In this document: positions 23,186 through 31,917 of the stretch, piece after piece
Layout: each line of letters opens with the position of its first letter
Position numbering within the stretch: the first letter of the stretch is position 1
Assembly (NCBI RefSeq): GCF_000227745.2
Contig: NC_018012.1
Span: 2,216,501-2,280,500 of the forward strand
DNA: 64,000 bases
Reading direction: 5' to 3'
DNA from: Thiocystis violascens DSM 198
Lineage (GTDB): Bacteria; Pseudomonadota; Gammaproteobacteria; Chromatiales; Chromatiaceae
Made by a program: the position numbers and the translations under genes
The notes under the pieces: model-generated
The model's input: only the letters and a program-made list of their open reading frames with translations
Database searches by the model: none
What the model was told of the DNA's origin: nothing

Positions 23186-23992
23186 ATGACCACCAAGGGT
23201 AGAATGAGTGGAAAAAGAAGAATGCGCACCAAGGATCAGTTTGCCGCCGTTGTGATGACACTGTTTGTGTGGGGCTTTGCCGGGGCTTTATTCGGAGCCC
23301 TCTTCGCCGGTCTCCATCAGGTTCTACAGGTTCTTGGTCTCTCGGGCTGGCAACCCTTGATCGTGGCCGCAGCGGCGGCGGCCATGACGACAGCGGCCTT
23401 TTATAGCGCGATGCCCGTCGCGCTGGTAGGCGCCATGGCCGGTGTTTTGTCCTCGATCGGCTATTTGATTGCGACCGATCAAGAAATCGAATTATTCATG
23501 ATCGTCGGCATTGCCGGAAGCGCCGGTATCGTGGCGGGTAGCTTCTACGCCTGGATGGTGAAAGGCGGCAGCCAACCGCTCGCCGAGACCCTGACCGGGC
23601 TCGTCGCTGGCTTGCTGGCGGGCGGTTCGCTCGCGTTGGCCCTGGCGATGACCGGCGAAGCGGTCGGGATGTTCGTGCTGGCGGCAGGGGTGGTGGCCCT
23701 GGTCGGCACCTTCTTTCAGATCTCGGAGCGCTGGCTGGTCACACGCACCGCTGGCTGGCTGCCCGGCAGCCTGTCGGCACCCGTGGTGGCGGGGCTGATT
23801 GCCGCGGTCGTTGGCGCCAGCATCTGGATCGTGGGAGGAACCACCTCCGCCATGCTGGATGCCAGCACCCAGGATGCGATCGGACAGGTTCTGCATGACA
23901 TCCCGCCGGGCTTGCTGGGCGGCCTGCTCGGCGGCGCCTTGACCGGTCTCCTGCTCGAACTCTTTGGGTTCCACCTCGAAGATCGTCGTTGA
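23186..23992 (+). CDS. Multi-pass membrane protein of unknown function
   Basis: 268 residues, preceded by AAAGG seven bases before the ATG. After a basic 22-residue N-terminus there are about eight hydrophobic helices, for example VVMTLFVWGFAGALFGALFA, GWQPLIVAAAAAAMTTAAF, GEAVGMFVLAAGVVALVG and SLSAPVVAGLIAAVVGASIW. Several contain small-residue GxxxG patterns. The last helix (DIPPGLLGGLLGGALTGLLL) is Gly-rich. No transporter family signature is recognised. It is divergent from the hypothetical gene at 22208-23167. Confidence 0.78.
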   Translation: MTTKGRMSGKRRMRTKDQFAAVVMTLFVWGFAGALFGALFAGLHQVLQVLGLSGWQPLIVAAAAAAMTTAAFYSAMPVALVGAMAGVLSSIGYLIATDQEIELFMIVGIAGSAGIVAGSFYAWMVKGGSQPLAETLTGLVAGLLAGGSLALALAMTGEAVGMFVLAAGVVALVGTFFQISERWLVTRTAGWLPGSLSAPVVAGLIAAVVGASIWIVGGTTSAMLDASTQDAIGQVLHDIPPGLLGGLLGGALTGLLLELFGFHLEDRR

Positions 23993-24004
23993 GCGGTCCG
24001 CCAT

Positions 24005-24111
24005 CGTAGGAGCCCGCTTGCGGGCGACACGCCCCACCAGCCGCCTGGAAGTTTGACGAACCCCGTCGCCCGGAAGCCAACCGGCAAGTCGCCCGCAAGC
24101 GGGCTCCTACG
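24005..24111. repeat. REPIN-type inverted REP pair, copy 2
   Basis: Begins and ends with inverted GTAGGAGCCCGCTTGCGGGC units, flanked by CCATC on the left and GTCAAAATA on the right, the same asymmetry as copy 1 in reverse orientation. It lies between convergent genes and could form a long hairpin in both transcripts. Confidence 0.88.
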
Positions 24112-24193
24112 TCAAAATAAGAATTGCCGCGGGATTGCCGACCCAACATCATCGTGTGACTGGGTATGAATTATTCCAAAACTTGCCCGGAGA

Positions 24194-25849
24194 TCAGCCA
24201 GGATTCAACGCTGGCAGGGCCGCCCAGCGGACCTTGCCGCGGTTGTTCGTTCGGTTGCGGAATCCAACCCCCCGTCCAGCCTGACGCATGAGCTCGCGCT
24301 TCCAGCGGGGGAAGTCGAGCGTCCGTCGGCCATAGAGCGCGGCGTCCAACTCCGCGATCAGACGCGCGAGGGTCTCGCGATCCGCGCCGGGGCGTAGCGC
24401 GAGGATGCCTTGAGCCAACGCGGATGGCGTGAGATCGCCCTGGACACAGAGTCGCGCCCGCGCCTCCCGCTCGAAGCGTTCGCGCCATTCGCCAGGGGTC
24501 GTGGCCCGATTCGCGCGATGCAGACAGGCACGGAAATGACGGCTCGGCGGAAGCCTGCGCGACCAGCTCGCACGCGCCCTGGCCAGGATGGGTTGGGGAC
24601 TCAGTCGGGTCAGCGCGCGTCGCAATTGTCTCCAGGCGCTCGACAGGGCGGTGCGCAGTCGGCGGCTCAGGGCGATCTTCAACGCGAGTCCGGGTTGCCG
24701 GACACGTTCGCGATAATAGACCCCGCCCCAATACCCGCCGAGCAGGAGCAGCAGACCGGCGAGCGGTAGCCAGAAGACGCCCAGTCCCGGCCCGGACAGC
24801 GCGGATGCCGAGAGCCCCAGCGGTCCGCCGCCGCGCACGTTCAGTGTCTTGATGGGCAGGCGGGCGACTTCGCGCACATCCCGATCGACATTCCACCAGG
24901 CGATGCTCATCTCGGGCAGGTTGAGCCGGCCGCCGGTTTGGGGCACCAGGGTGTAATACTCGGTGCGCCGGGCGAACAAGTCGCGCCCTTCCGGCGACAG
25001 GCCGCTCTCCGTCAGCGTCTGCTCGCGATAGAGGCGAAAACCCGGTCCGGTCAATTGACTTTCGAGGCTTGGCAACTGGGCCTCGGTCGCGCCGACCGCG
25101 GCGATTTCCAGCATCAGGGTGACGGGCTGGCCCGGCTCCAGCGTCCCTTCGCGGTCGATGCTGGATTTCAGGGTCAAAGATCTCAACGGCAGCCAGGGTT
25201 GCACCGAACTCAGTGGAGGACGCACGCGCAGACCGATCGGCCGCGCGGTGACGGACTCGAAGCGCTGCGCCATGCCGCCGCCGGCTTGGGTACCGGTGAT
25301 TTTGAGCGGCGGCAAATCCAGGTTTCCCGAGCGCAATGGGATGACGCTAAGCACGAAGGCGTTGACGATCTCTCTCTGACCGCCGGTGGTGCGGGAACTG
25401 GTGGTGGGTTCGCCCACTTGCTTGATCAGAACATCGTTGCTGCCGGGCAACTCCAGGTTTGCCGTGCTGAGGTTGCCGCGGCTGATCAGATCCAGCCGCA
25501 GAATGACGGGCTGTTGCAGATAGGGCTGGTTCTCGTCGAGTGACCATTCGAGTCGCGGCGGCGCGGTTTGCGCGGGCGGCATGTAACCCTGCGGATAGCC
25601 TGGCGGCCAAGAGGGTTGGTAGCCGGGCATCGGGTAGGGCCTCTGGCCTGGATTGGGCGCGAACTGGTCACTCGGCGGAACGCCTTGGGCATTCGTGGGG
25701 GGAATGGGCCGGAATCCCCATTGGGTCGCCTGCGGCGGAGTCTGGCCGTATTGAGCTTGGGGCTGACCATAATAGGGCTGAGCCTCGACGCCACCGATGC
25801 AGAGCCAGAGTAGGGCGGTCGCCAAGCGGGCGGTTTTCCAGATCACCAT
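24194..25849 (-). CDS. batD: BatD-family membrane protein
   Basis: 551 residues. A signal peptide (TARLATALLWLCIGGVEAQP) is followed by a Tyr/Pro/Gln-rich segment (YYGQPQAQYGQTPPQATQWG), unusual for BatD. The body has two immunoglobulin-like BatD repeats (WSLDENQPYLQQPVILRLDL, DREGTLEPGQPVTLMLEIAA), a transmembrane helix (PGLGVFWLPLAGLLLLLGGY) and a basic cytoplasmic tail with helices. BatD is thought to work with BatA, BatB and BatC at the membrane in envelope stress or aerotolerance; the mechanism is not established. It overlaps the TPR gene by seven bases and is last in the locus. Confidence 0.85.
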   Translation of the reverse strand: MVIWKTARLATALLWLCIGGVEAQPYYGQPQAQYGQTPPQATQWGFRPIPPTNAQGVPPSDQFAPNPGQRPYPMPGYQPSWPPGYPQGYMPPAQTAPPRLEWSLDENQPYLQQPVILRLDLISRGNLSTANLELPGSNDVLIKQVGEPTTSSRTTGGQREIVNAFVLSVIPLRSGNLDLPPLKITGTQAGGGMAQRFESVTARPIGLRVRPPLSSVQPWLPLRSLTLKSSIDREGTLEPGQPVTLMLEIAAVGATEAQLPSLESQLTGPGFRLYREQTLTESGLSPEGRDLFARRTEYYTLVPQTGGRLNLPEMSIAWWNVDRDVREVARLPIKTLNVRGGGPLGLSASALSGPGLGVFWLPLAGLLLLLGGYWGGVYYRERVRQPGLALKIALSRRLRTALSSAWRQLRRALTRLSPQPILARARASWSRRLPPSRHFRACLHRANRATTPGEWRERFEREARARLCVQGDLTPSALAQGILALRPGADRETLARLIAELDAALYGRRTLDFPRWKRELMRQAGRGVGFRNRTNNRGKVRWAALPALNPG

Positions 25850-27618
25850 GGTCGATTCTCCCGCCAGGGGCCGGTCAAACCCTGCATCTGGCGCATCTCT
25901 TCGAGCCGAAATTGATTGCGGATGAGCAGGGTCGGATCGCCCTCGACCTGTTGCAGCCGCTGTTCCATCACGGCCATGCCCGCCCCGCCCATCGCGGTCG
26001 GACCGTCCAGCGCGGGTATCTGACCTTCCTTGGTCTCGGACTCACGGTCCGCGCCGGGTTGACGACCGAGTTGGTCGAAGTCTTCGACCGCCTCGGCCTG
26101 ACGGTTCTTTAGCGCCGCGTCGGGAGGCGGAACCTCCGCCCGGCCGCGCCCGTTCGCGCGACCGCTGCGCTCGGGCGGGGTGTCGGTCTGCCGATCTCGG
26201 TCGGCATCGCCGGCGTCGCTCTCCTGTCGGTCTCCGCCGGTGCCCGCGTCCGAGCGGTCGCGATCCTGACGATCACCAGCACCCTTGTCGGCATTGTCCT
26301 GATCGCCGCCGGTCGGTTGGTCGCGCGGTTGCTCCCCGCCGCCGGCCAAGGTATCCGCGTCTTGTTCTTTCGACTCCCGCTCGCCGGAGTCTTCGCCCTG
26401 ATCGCCGGATGTCGACTGATCGGGCTGCTCGGAAGACGTCTCGCGGGATTTGCCGCCTTCGGTCTCCGGGCGCGATTTCTCGCCCTTTTCACCCTGATCG
26501 CGCGTTTCCTGCGACGATCCGCTCTCCTCGGATGGTTTCCGGTCGCGCGATGTTCGCGTCCCCTGTTGATCCTCGGACGACGGCTCGTCATCGCCTTTAC
26601 CCGAATCGGTTTGTTCGCCGGCTCTGCCGCCCGAACCGGATTCCTTGCGATCTTGCGAACCCTGACCAGCGTTCTCGTCCTTGCCTTGCTTGGCACCCTG
26701 GGCGCTGTCCTGCTCGGTGCCCGAGCCTTCAGAGGTCTGATCCGACTGGCTCTTACCAGTCTGTTCGTCCTGCTCGCTCGAATCCTCGCCCTTGCCGGTC
26801 TGTGACGAATCCTTGCCACCGGCCTGATCCTTGGATTCGGACCCTTCGGAGGATGATTCCTCTGAGTCGCCTTCGCCGGACTCCTGTTGTTCGCTCTCCT
26901 GTTGCTGGCCGGATTGCTGCTGTTCGCTGGACTGTTGCTGTTGATCCGAGTCTTTCTGCTCGCTGGATTTCTGCTGTTCCGACTGTTGCTCGCTGGACTT
27001 TTGTTGCTGGTCCGACGGCTTCTGTTTGCTGGATGGCTCCTGCTTGTCTTTGCTTTTTTCCTTTTCCTTTTCCGTGTCCTTTTTCTGTTCAGACTGATCG
27101 CGGAATTGTTCCTGCTCCAGTCGTGCCAGCCGGGCGCGAGTGAGCGCCAGATTCTGGGCCGCATCCTCATGCGTGGGATCGGCGCTCAGGACTTCTTCAT
27201 AGGCTTGAGCCGCGCCGGTGTAATCGCCAAGCTGAAAGCGGGCGTTCCCCTGATTGTAGCGGGCGGACTCGGCCTGACTGCCGCTCGCGGCCTCGCCGAA
27301 GGCTTGCGTGGCTTCCTGATACTGCCCGGCCCGATAGAGCGCGACGCCCTGACGGTACGGATCATCGAAGGACTTGGCGGCGGTTTCATAGTCGCCGGCG
27401 CGATAGGTCTCATAGGCCGCCTGCTCCTTGTTTTTGAACCAATCGGCGCTCACCGGAGCGGCAGGAAGCAGGATCAAGCCGCAAAAAATGGCCAGCGTAG
27501 GATGGGCAAAGCGCAGCGTGCCCATCTTTTTCCTCGGCGTGGTTAGGATGGGCAAAGCTTGCCCTGAGCGAAGTTGAAGGGCACGCTTTGCCCATCCTGC
27601 GTTCTGGTATTTGCTCAT
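25843..27618 (-). CDS. batC: TPR-repeat BatC-like protein with very long low-complexity acidic domain
   Basis: The start at 27618 overlaps the batB stop as ATGA. The first 37 residues are partly encoded by a palindromic repeat; then FAHPTLAIFCGLILLPAAPVSA acts as a signal peptide. Two or three tetratricopeptide repeats follow (YRAGDYETAAKSFDDPYRQG, ALYRAGQYQEATQAFGEAAS, FQLGDYTGAAQAYEEVLSAD). After EKEKEKSKDKQEPSS comes a stretch of roughly 330 residues made almost only of Ser, Gln, Glu, Asp, Lys, Gly and Thr, far longer than the basic/acidic linker of usual BatC proteins. The C-terminus is ordered again (NRQAEAVEDFDQLG, EQRLQQVEGDPTLLIRNQF), a segment typical of this family. Confidence 0.83.
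   Translation of the reverse strand: MSKYQNAGWAKRALQLRSGQALPILTTPRKKMGTLRFAHPTLAIFCGLILLPAAPVSADWFKNKEQAAYETYRAGDYETAAKSFDDPYRQGVALYRAGQYQEATQAFGEAASGSQAESARYNQGNARFQLGDYTGAAQAYEEVLSADPTHEDAAQNLALTRARLARLEQEQFRDQSEQKKDTEKEKEKSKDKQEPSSKQKPSDQQQKSSEQQSEQQKSSEQKDSDQQQQSSEQQQSGQQQESEQQESGEGDSEESSSEGSESKDQAGGKDSSQTGKGEDSSEQDEQTGKSQSDQTSEGSGTEQDSAQGAKQGKDENAGQGSQDRKESGSGGRAGEQTDSGKGDDEPSSEDQQGTRTSRDRKPSEESGSSQETRDQGEKGEKSRPETEGGKSRETSSEQPDQSTSGDQGEDSGERESKEQDADTLAGGGEQPRDQPTGGDQDNADKGAGDRQDRDRSDAGTGGDRQESDAGDADRDRQTDTPPERSGRANGRGRAEVPPPDAALKNRQAEAVEDFDQLGRQPGADRESETKEGQIPALDGPTAMGGAGMAVMEQRLQQVEGDPTLLIRNQFRLEEMRQMQGLTGPWRENRPW
27496..27602. repeat. Palindromic REP-like repeat inside the start of the BatC-like gene
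   Basis: Two palindromes head to head: GTAGGATGGGC and GCCCATC around a short loop, then AGGATGGGCAAAGC and GCTTTGCCCATCCT around a 25-base loop containing CCTGAGCGAAGTTGAAGG. It lies inside the translated 5' region of the BatC-like gene. Confidence 0.7.
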
Positions 27619-28691
27619 GAAGATAAATCTCCGCGAGTCTGGCGGCGCGCGCCTTGCCGACGCGGCAGCCGACGGAACCGAGGCAGCAGCAGCCCGGCCA
27701 CCAGAAGCACCGGCAGCCAATACCGCTCGTTCCAGATCCGGGTGCGCGTGTCGCTGGCCTCCGGGGGCAGACGGCTGACGGCGGCGGCCTTCAGAATGGC
27801 GTCGGTGTCCGCGTCGCGATAATCGGCGCGACGATAGAGTCCGCCGCCGAACTGGGCCAGGGCTTCAAGCTGCGCTTCGTTCAGACGCGAGCGCACCGGC
27901 TGACGGTCCGGATCGGCGGGATCGAGGATGAACCCGCCCTGCGGCGCCGGGACGCTCGCGCCGTCCGTTGTCCCCATCCCAAGCGCATGCAGTCGGACGC
28001 CCTTCTCGGCCAGTCGCGCGACCCGCTCCGTCAGGCCGGGCTCATCGAAATCGCCATCCGAGATCAGCAGAATGGCCCGCGCGCTGTCCTCGGGCAGACC
28101 GGCGAGCAGGCTTTCGGCACGGTCCAGCGCGCGCGTCAGGCTGCTGCCTTGCAGATTAGGGCTGGCGAGATCCGCCGACAGCGCGGGCAGGGTATTGAGC
28201 AGGCTGCCGATGTCCTCGGTGATGGGCGAGAGCACATGCGGCGTCGAGGCGAAGACGATCAGACCCAGTCGCACCTGTTGATCCCTGGCGATCAGATCCT
28301 GCAACTCCTGGCGGGCGCGTCCGAGTCGGCTCGGGCTTACGTCCTGGGCCAGCATGGAGCGCGAAATATCCAGCAGAACCAGCAGATTGTTGCCAGGATG
28401 GAAGAGTCGCACATCGGTCGAATCCCAGCGCGGGCCGGCCATCGCCGTGAGCAGCAGCGTCCAGAGCAGAGACCAGCGCAGAAAACGCCCCCAGCGCTCG
28501 GTGGTCCTAAGATCGCGCGTCCCGCTGAGGTGCGGGAGCAGATGCGGATCCGCGTACCGGTGGATGGGACCGCGCGCGGCGCGGGCGGCGCTGCGCATCA
28601 GCCAGAACGCCACCGGGAGGATGACGAGCAGACCCAGAAACCAAAATGGCTGCTCGAAGTGGAAGACTTGATCGACGATGGGATTAGTCAC
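27615..28691 (-). CDS. batB: BatB-like VWA-domain membrane protein
   Basis: 358 residues. Two N-terminal hydrophobic helices (PFWFLGLLVILPVAFWLM, FLRWSLLWTLLLTAMAGPRW), then a VWA domain with the MIDAS DISRSMLAQD, the second loop LISDGDFDEPG, and GMGTTDGASVPAPQGGFI. A C-terminal transmembrane helix (YWLPVLLVAGLLLPRF) follows. VWA domains of this locus are thought to be periplasmic or cytoplasmic metal-dependent binding modules partnering MoxR-type ATPases. It overlaps BatA by eight bases upstream and the BatC-like gene by four downstream. Confidence 0.87.
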   Translation of the reverse strand: MTNPIVDQVFHFEQPFWFLGLLVILPVAFWLMRSAARAARGPIHRYADPHLLPHLSGTRDLRTTERWGRFLRWSLLWTLLLTAMAGPRWDSTDVRLFHPGNNLLVLLDISRSMLAQDVSPSRLGRARQELQDLIARDQQVRLGLIVFASTPHVLSPITEDIGSLLNTLPALSADLASPNLQGSSLTRALDRAESLLAGLPEDSARAILLISDGDFDEPGLTERVARLAEKGVRLHALGMGTTDGASVPAPQGGFILDPADPDRQPVRSRLNEAQLEALAQFGGGLYRRADYRDADTDAILKAAAVSRLPPEASDTRTRIWNERYWLPVLLVAGLLLPRFRRLPRRQGARRQTRGDLSS

Positions 28692-29724
28692 TGGCGAGCC
28701 TGCGCACGAAGCGTTTGCGTCCTTCCGGGAAGAGTCCCAGCCACAGCAGAGCCAGCAGGGCCACCCCCAGCGGCCAGCGATAGAGCGGCCGGGGCAGATA
28801 GGCGGTGCGTGACTCGGCCTCGGTCTTTTCCAACTGACCGACGCGCTCGGAAATCTCTTCCAGCGCGCGGGTGTTGGTGGCGCGGAAATAGCCGCCGCCG
28901 GTCAGATCGGCGATCTGCTGGAGCGTGGTCTCGTCCATGGTGAGGTCGTCGCGAAACCGCACCACGCCATTCTCCAGGATGGGGATGCTGGTCTGCTGGC
29001 TGCCGACCCCGATGACATAGATTCGCACCCCCGCGAGACGGGCGAGTTGGGCCGCTTCCTTCGGGGCGAAACCGCCGGCATTGCTGTCACCGTCGGCGAT
29101 GACGATCATCACTCGGGAGCCCTCGGGGCGGTCGCGCAGTTTTTTGACGCCAAGCGCGATGGCGTCGCCCAGCGCGGTGGCCGGACCAGCGATGCCGGGG
29201 ATCACGCCGTCGAGCAGCAGACGCACGGCATGTCGATCGAGACTCAGGGGCGCGAGGACGAACGCCTGACTGCCGAACAGGACGAGTCCGACGCGATCGC
29301 CCGCGCGGGTGTCGATGAAGCGGCCCATGACCCCCTTGACCACCGACATGCGGTTGACCTGGCGGCCCTCGACGGTGAAATCGAGCGCCTCCATGGAATG
29401 CGAGGCGTCCACGGCAATCATGAGATCGTAGCCCGGCGTGCTGATCTCGGTGTAGGGCGTCAGCCACTGCGGGCGCATCAGGGCGAGGATCAGACCGATC
29501 CAGAGTAGAAACAGCAGCGCCCAATAGAGCCAGCCGCCGAGTTGCAGGCGTGGCTTGCGCAGACTGAAGGCGGCCTTCAGATCGTCCAGATGCGGGTGCA
29601 GCAGGGTCTGACGCTGACCTTGCAGAGTCTCCTCGCTCTGTCCCCCCGGCTCGGGCCACAGAAACGGCAGAAACAGCGGCAGCGGAAGCAGGAGCGCGGC
29701 CCAGGGCCAGTGGAATTCAAACAC
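28684..29724 (-). CDS. batA: BatA-like VWA-domain membrane protein
   Basis: 346 residues if started at the GTG at 29724 (MFEFHWPWAALLLPLPLF), which matches the usual BatA N-terminus and has GAGGA about ten bases upstream. Another GTG six codons earlier is possible. Transmembrane helices flank a VWA domain with the MIDAS AVDASHSME, the loop VIADGDSNAGG and the conserved GTATA-like segment AGPATALGDAIALGVKKL. It ends with LYRWPLGVALLALLWLGLF. Overlaps of eight bases on both sides show tight translational coupling within the MoxR/Bat locus. Confidence 0.87.
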   Translation of the reverse strand: MFEFHWPWAALLLPLPLFLPFLWPEPGGQSEETLQGQRQTLLHPHLDDLKAAFSLRKPRLQLGGWLYWALLFLLWIGLILALMRPQWLTPYTEISTPGYDLMIAVDASHSMEALDFTVEGRQVNRMSVVKGVMGRFIDTRAGDRVGLVLFGSQAFVLAPLSLDRHAVRLLLDGVIPGIAGPATALGDAIALGVKKLRDRPEGSRVMIVIADGDSNAGGFAPKEAAQLARLAGVRIYVIGVGSQQTSIPILENGVVRFRDDLTMDETTLQQIADLTGGGYFRATNTRALEEISERVGQLEKTEAESRTAYLPRPLYRWPLGVALLALLWLGLFPEGRKRFVRRLASD

Positions 29725-30274
29725 CGGATGACGTCCTCGCACGGAACCAACGGACGGGAATGGCCGTGGGCTCGCGGGTCGTCACCCAGCCCTCGGCCGC
29801 CTCGATCAAGTCCAGCAACCGCGCGTCGCCGATCTGGCCGGCTGGCGCATAGGGCGCGTCCAGCAAAATCCGCCCGCGCTCGTGCCACCGAAAGCCCTGG
29901 GGATCGTGCGTCTCCAGCCAGTCGAGCCAGTCGTTTCCGGTCAAACCGGCGCAGGCGGGGCGTCCGAGCCGCGCCATGGCGATGCGGCGCAGCAATTCGG
30001 ACAGCTCGCCGGCGGTCGTCTTGGACGCCTGCCCGGCACGCGCGCGCCGTCGCAGATCGCGCAGCGCGCCCGCGGCGTCCCAGCGCCAGCTTCCGAGCGT
30101 GAGTCCTGGGATCGGAATCCGCAAACTGAGGAAGGCGCGCCAGCGCCAGAGGGCGAAGGCGAGCAGCAGGATGGCGAGTGCCAGCAGCCACCAGCCGGGC
30201 GCGAGCGGCCACCAGGGAACCGATTGGATATCGTGGATATCCCGAAGCTGTTGCATGGGTGTCATCGGTTCCAT
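29717..30274 (-). CDS. DUF4381-domain membrane protein
   Basis: 185 residues with one N-terminal transmembrane helix (PGWWLLALAILLLAFALW) preceded by the conserved LRDIHDIQSVPWWPLAPGWW, the hallmark of DUF4381. The remaining cytoplasmic part (ELSELLRRIAMARLGRPACA, LTGNDWLDWLE) is helical. Such proteins always sit between the DUF58 and BatA genes in MoxR loci; their function is unknown. Spacing to the DUF58 gene is one base. Confidence 0.83.
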   Translation of the reverse strand: MEPMTPMQQLRDIHDIQSVPWWPLAPGWWLLALAILLLAFALWRWRAFLSLRIPIPGLTLGSWRWDAAGALRDLRRRARAGQASKTTAGELSELLRRIAMARLGRPACAGLTGNDWLDWLETHDPQGFRWHERGRILLDAPYAPAGQIGDARLLDLIEAAEGWVTTREPTAIPVRWFRARTSSGV

Positions 30275-30275
30275 A

Positions 30276-31193
30276 TCAGACCGCCCGCGAGCGCGCGCGC
30301 TGTTCGAGATCGCGGATCAGGGTGAGGTGGATTTCCGTATCCGTGCGCACCGGCAGCAGCACGATATGCAGACGATGGGCCATGGCCTGAAGCCGGTCGC
30401 GGCGTTCCTCCCAGCGTTGTCGATAGAGCCGTTGGGCACGGGAATCGTCGGTATCGATCTCGATCAGCGTGCCATCGGTGCCGGTAAAAGTGGTCACGCC
30501 CATTGCGGGGATCTCCCAGTCCGCCGGATCGTCCACCGGGATCAGCGCAACCGTGTTGCGCTGGCTGAGATCGCCGAGCACCTGCTCCAGCCCCAGCGCA
30601 TCGCGGTTCAGATCGGCGATCACGAACACCAGCGATCCGGTCGGCAGACCCGAGCAGGCCCGCCGCAAGGCACCGCCCAGACAGTCGATGGACGGGTCCA
30701 GGTCGGCGCCCGGTTCGGTCAGCGTGCGCAGCAACTGCCAGAGCGCCCGCCGTCCGCGCGAGGGCCGGAAATGCTGGAGTCCGGTCCGCGGATCGCCGAA
30801 CACCAAGCCGCCGACGCGATCGTTCAGACGACTGGCGGCCCAGCCGATCAGCGCCGCCGCCCGCGCCGTCTGCACCGACTTGAAGGTGCCGCGCGTGCCG
30901 AAACTCATGTGCGGCCCCTTGTCGACACAGAGCACCACCGAACGCTCGCGTTCCTCGCGGAAGATTTTTAGATGCGGTCGGTTGGTGCGGGCCGTCACCT
31001 TCCAGTCCATATAGCGAATATCGTCGCCCTCGCGGTACTCGCGCACCTCCTCGAAATTGACCCCGGCGCCACGGAAGACCGAGGCATAGAGCCCGGCAAA
31101 GGTCGAGTTCACCAGATGATGCGAGGGCAGACCCAGGGTGTGGGCCTGATGGCGCAGCTCCAGCAGATCATCGAGTCGAGGGTAGAGGCTCAT
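30276..31193 (-). CDS. DUF58-domain protein of the MoxR locus
   Basis: 305 residues. The DUF58 signature GAGVNFEEVREYREGDDIRY and MDWKVTARTNRPHLKIF is followed by a VWA-like fold with degenerate MIDAS (VVLCVDKGPHMSFG, LVFVIADLNRD). It is expected to act with the MoxR AAA+ ATPase as a cytosolic chaperone-like pair. Normally the moxR gene directly precedes it. Here a 2.5-kb segment with a RAYT and a GIY-YIG gene separates the two. Confidence 0.87.
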   Translation of the reverse strand: MSLYPRLDDLLELRHQAHTLGLPSHHLVNSTFAGLYASVFRGAGVNFEEVREYREGDDIRYMDWKVTARTNRPHLKIFREERERSVVLCVDKGPHMSFGTRGTFKSVQTARAAALIGWAASRLNDRVGGLVFGDPRTGLQHFRPSRGRRALWQLLRTLTEPGADLDPSIDCLGGALRRACSGLPTGSLVFVIADLNRDALGLEQVLGDLSQRNTVALIPVDDPADWEIPAMGVTTFTGTDGTLIEIDTDDSRAQRLYRQRWEERRDRLQAMAHRLHIVLLPVRTDTEIHLTLIRDLEQRARSRAV

Positions 31194-31209
31194 GCTTAAT
31201 CAAAGCCCG

Positions 31210-31238
31210 GTAGGATGCGGTGAGGAACGAACCGCATC
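31210..31238. repeat. REP palindrome, left of the RAYT gene
   Basis: GTAGGATGCGGT, nine-base loop, ACCGCATC: a GTAG tetranucleotide followed by an eight-base-pair stem, the usual REP design. The same unit occurs in inverted orientation at 31940-31968. Confidence 0.82.
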
Positions 31239-31245
31239 GCTCGCG

Positions 31246-31776
31246 TCACTCCCCACCTTTAATTGTAAACTCGGAATCGCATGCCCAATCCAAGCAATAC
31301 ACACCACGCTGAACGTAAAGATGGAAGCTGGAATAAGGCCAATCGGCGACGCGCTGCACCCAGCCATGCTTGACGGGATTCCAATGAATGTAGTTAACGT
31401 GCCGCTCCAAGTCGCCATCATCGCAAATCACATGCTCCCAATAGCGTCGTTGCCAGATTCCCCGCTCGCCCCGCTTCACGCGGCTGTCTGATCGTCGCTC
31501 GCCAGCGGGAATTCGACGAGAGAAACCCGCCTTGATCAGTGACCACCGCGTCTTGTAGTCGGAATCGCCTTCCGGCAGCGTCCATACAGTGTGCAGGTGT
31601 TCGGGCAGCACGACGATGGCGTTGATCACAAAGGGATGTCGATCCTTGACCTCGCGAAATGCCCGGCGCAGAAGGTCAATCTTGTCCACCAGCAAGCGAT
31701 TTCCGCGGCGCTGGGCCAAATTGACGGTGAAGAAAAAGGTGGCGCCGGGGATCTTCGCTCGTCGGTATTCCGTCAT
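31246..31776 (-). CDS. REP-associated tyrosine transposase (RAYT, Y1_Tnp/IS200-like)
   Basis: 176 residues, full length for the family. Motifs: TEYRRAKIPGATFFFTVNL at the N-terminus, the metal-binding HxH as VVLPEHLHTVW, GIWQRRYWEHVI, and the catalytic Tyr in ERHVNYIHWNPVKHG. RAYTs are single-copy domesticated relatives of IS200/IS605 transposases that cut and join single-stranded REP hairpins. Its own gene is bracketed by two inverted REP units, as expected for a RAYT with its cognate REP. It may also act on the GTAGGAGCCC-type REPIN family elsewhere in the window, or those may belong to another RAYT. Confidence 0.88.
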   Translation of the reverse strand: MTEYRRAKIPGATFFFTVNLAQRRGNRLLVDKIDLLRRAFREVKDRHPFVINAIVVLPEHLHTVWTLPEGDSDYKTRWSLIKAGFSRRIPAGERRSDSRVKRGERGIWQRRYWEHVICDDGDLERHVNYIHWNPVKHGWVQRVADWPYSSFHLYVQRGVYCLDWACDSEFTIKGGE

Positions 31777-31917
31777 TGCAGAGATGTCTCATCAATCAGG
31801 GCGATCGCATCAAAAACGCTTATATGGCTTATTTGTCAATGCTTTACGCGACTCGGCGAGTGTTAAGTCAGCACTGTAAAGTATTGATTCGTAAAGCTGC
31901 TCGATGACCCTGCCTCA

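Noticed and set aside
26317..27546. Long hydrophobic plus-strand frames opposite the BatC-like gene
   Set aside because: They are antisense shadows of the Ser/Gln/Glu/Lys-rich codons, which read as Leu/Phe/Ala on the other strand. There is no start context or homology.
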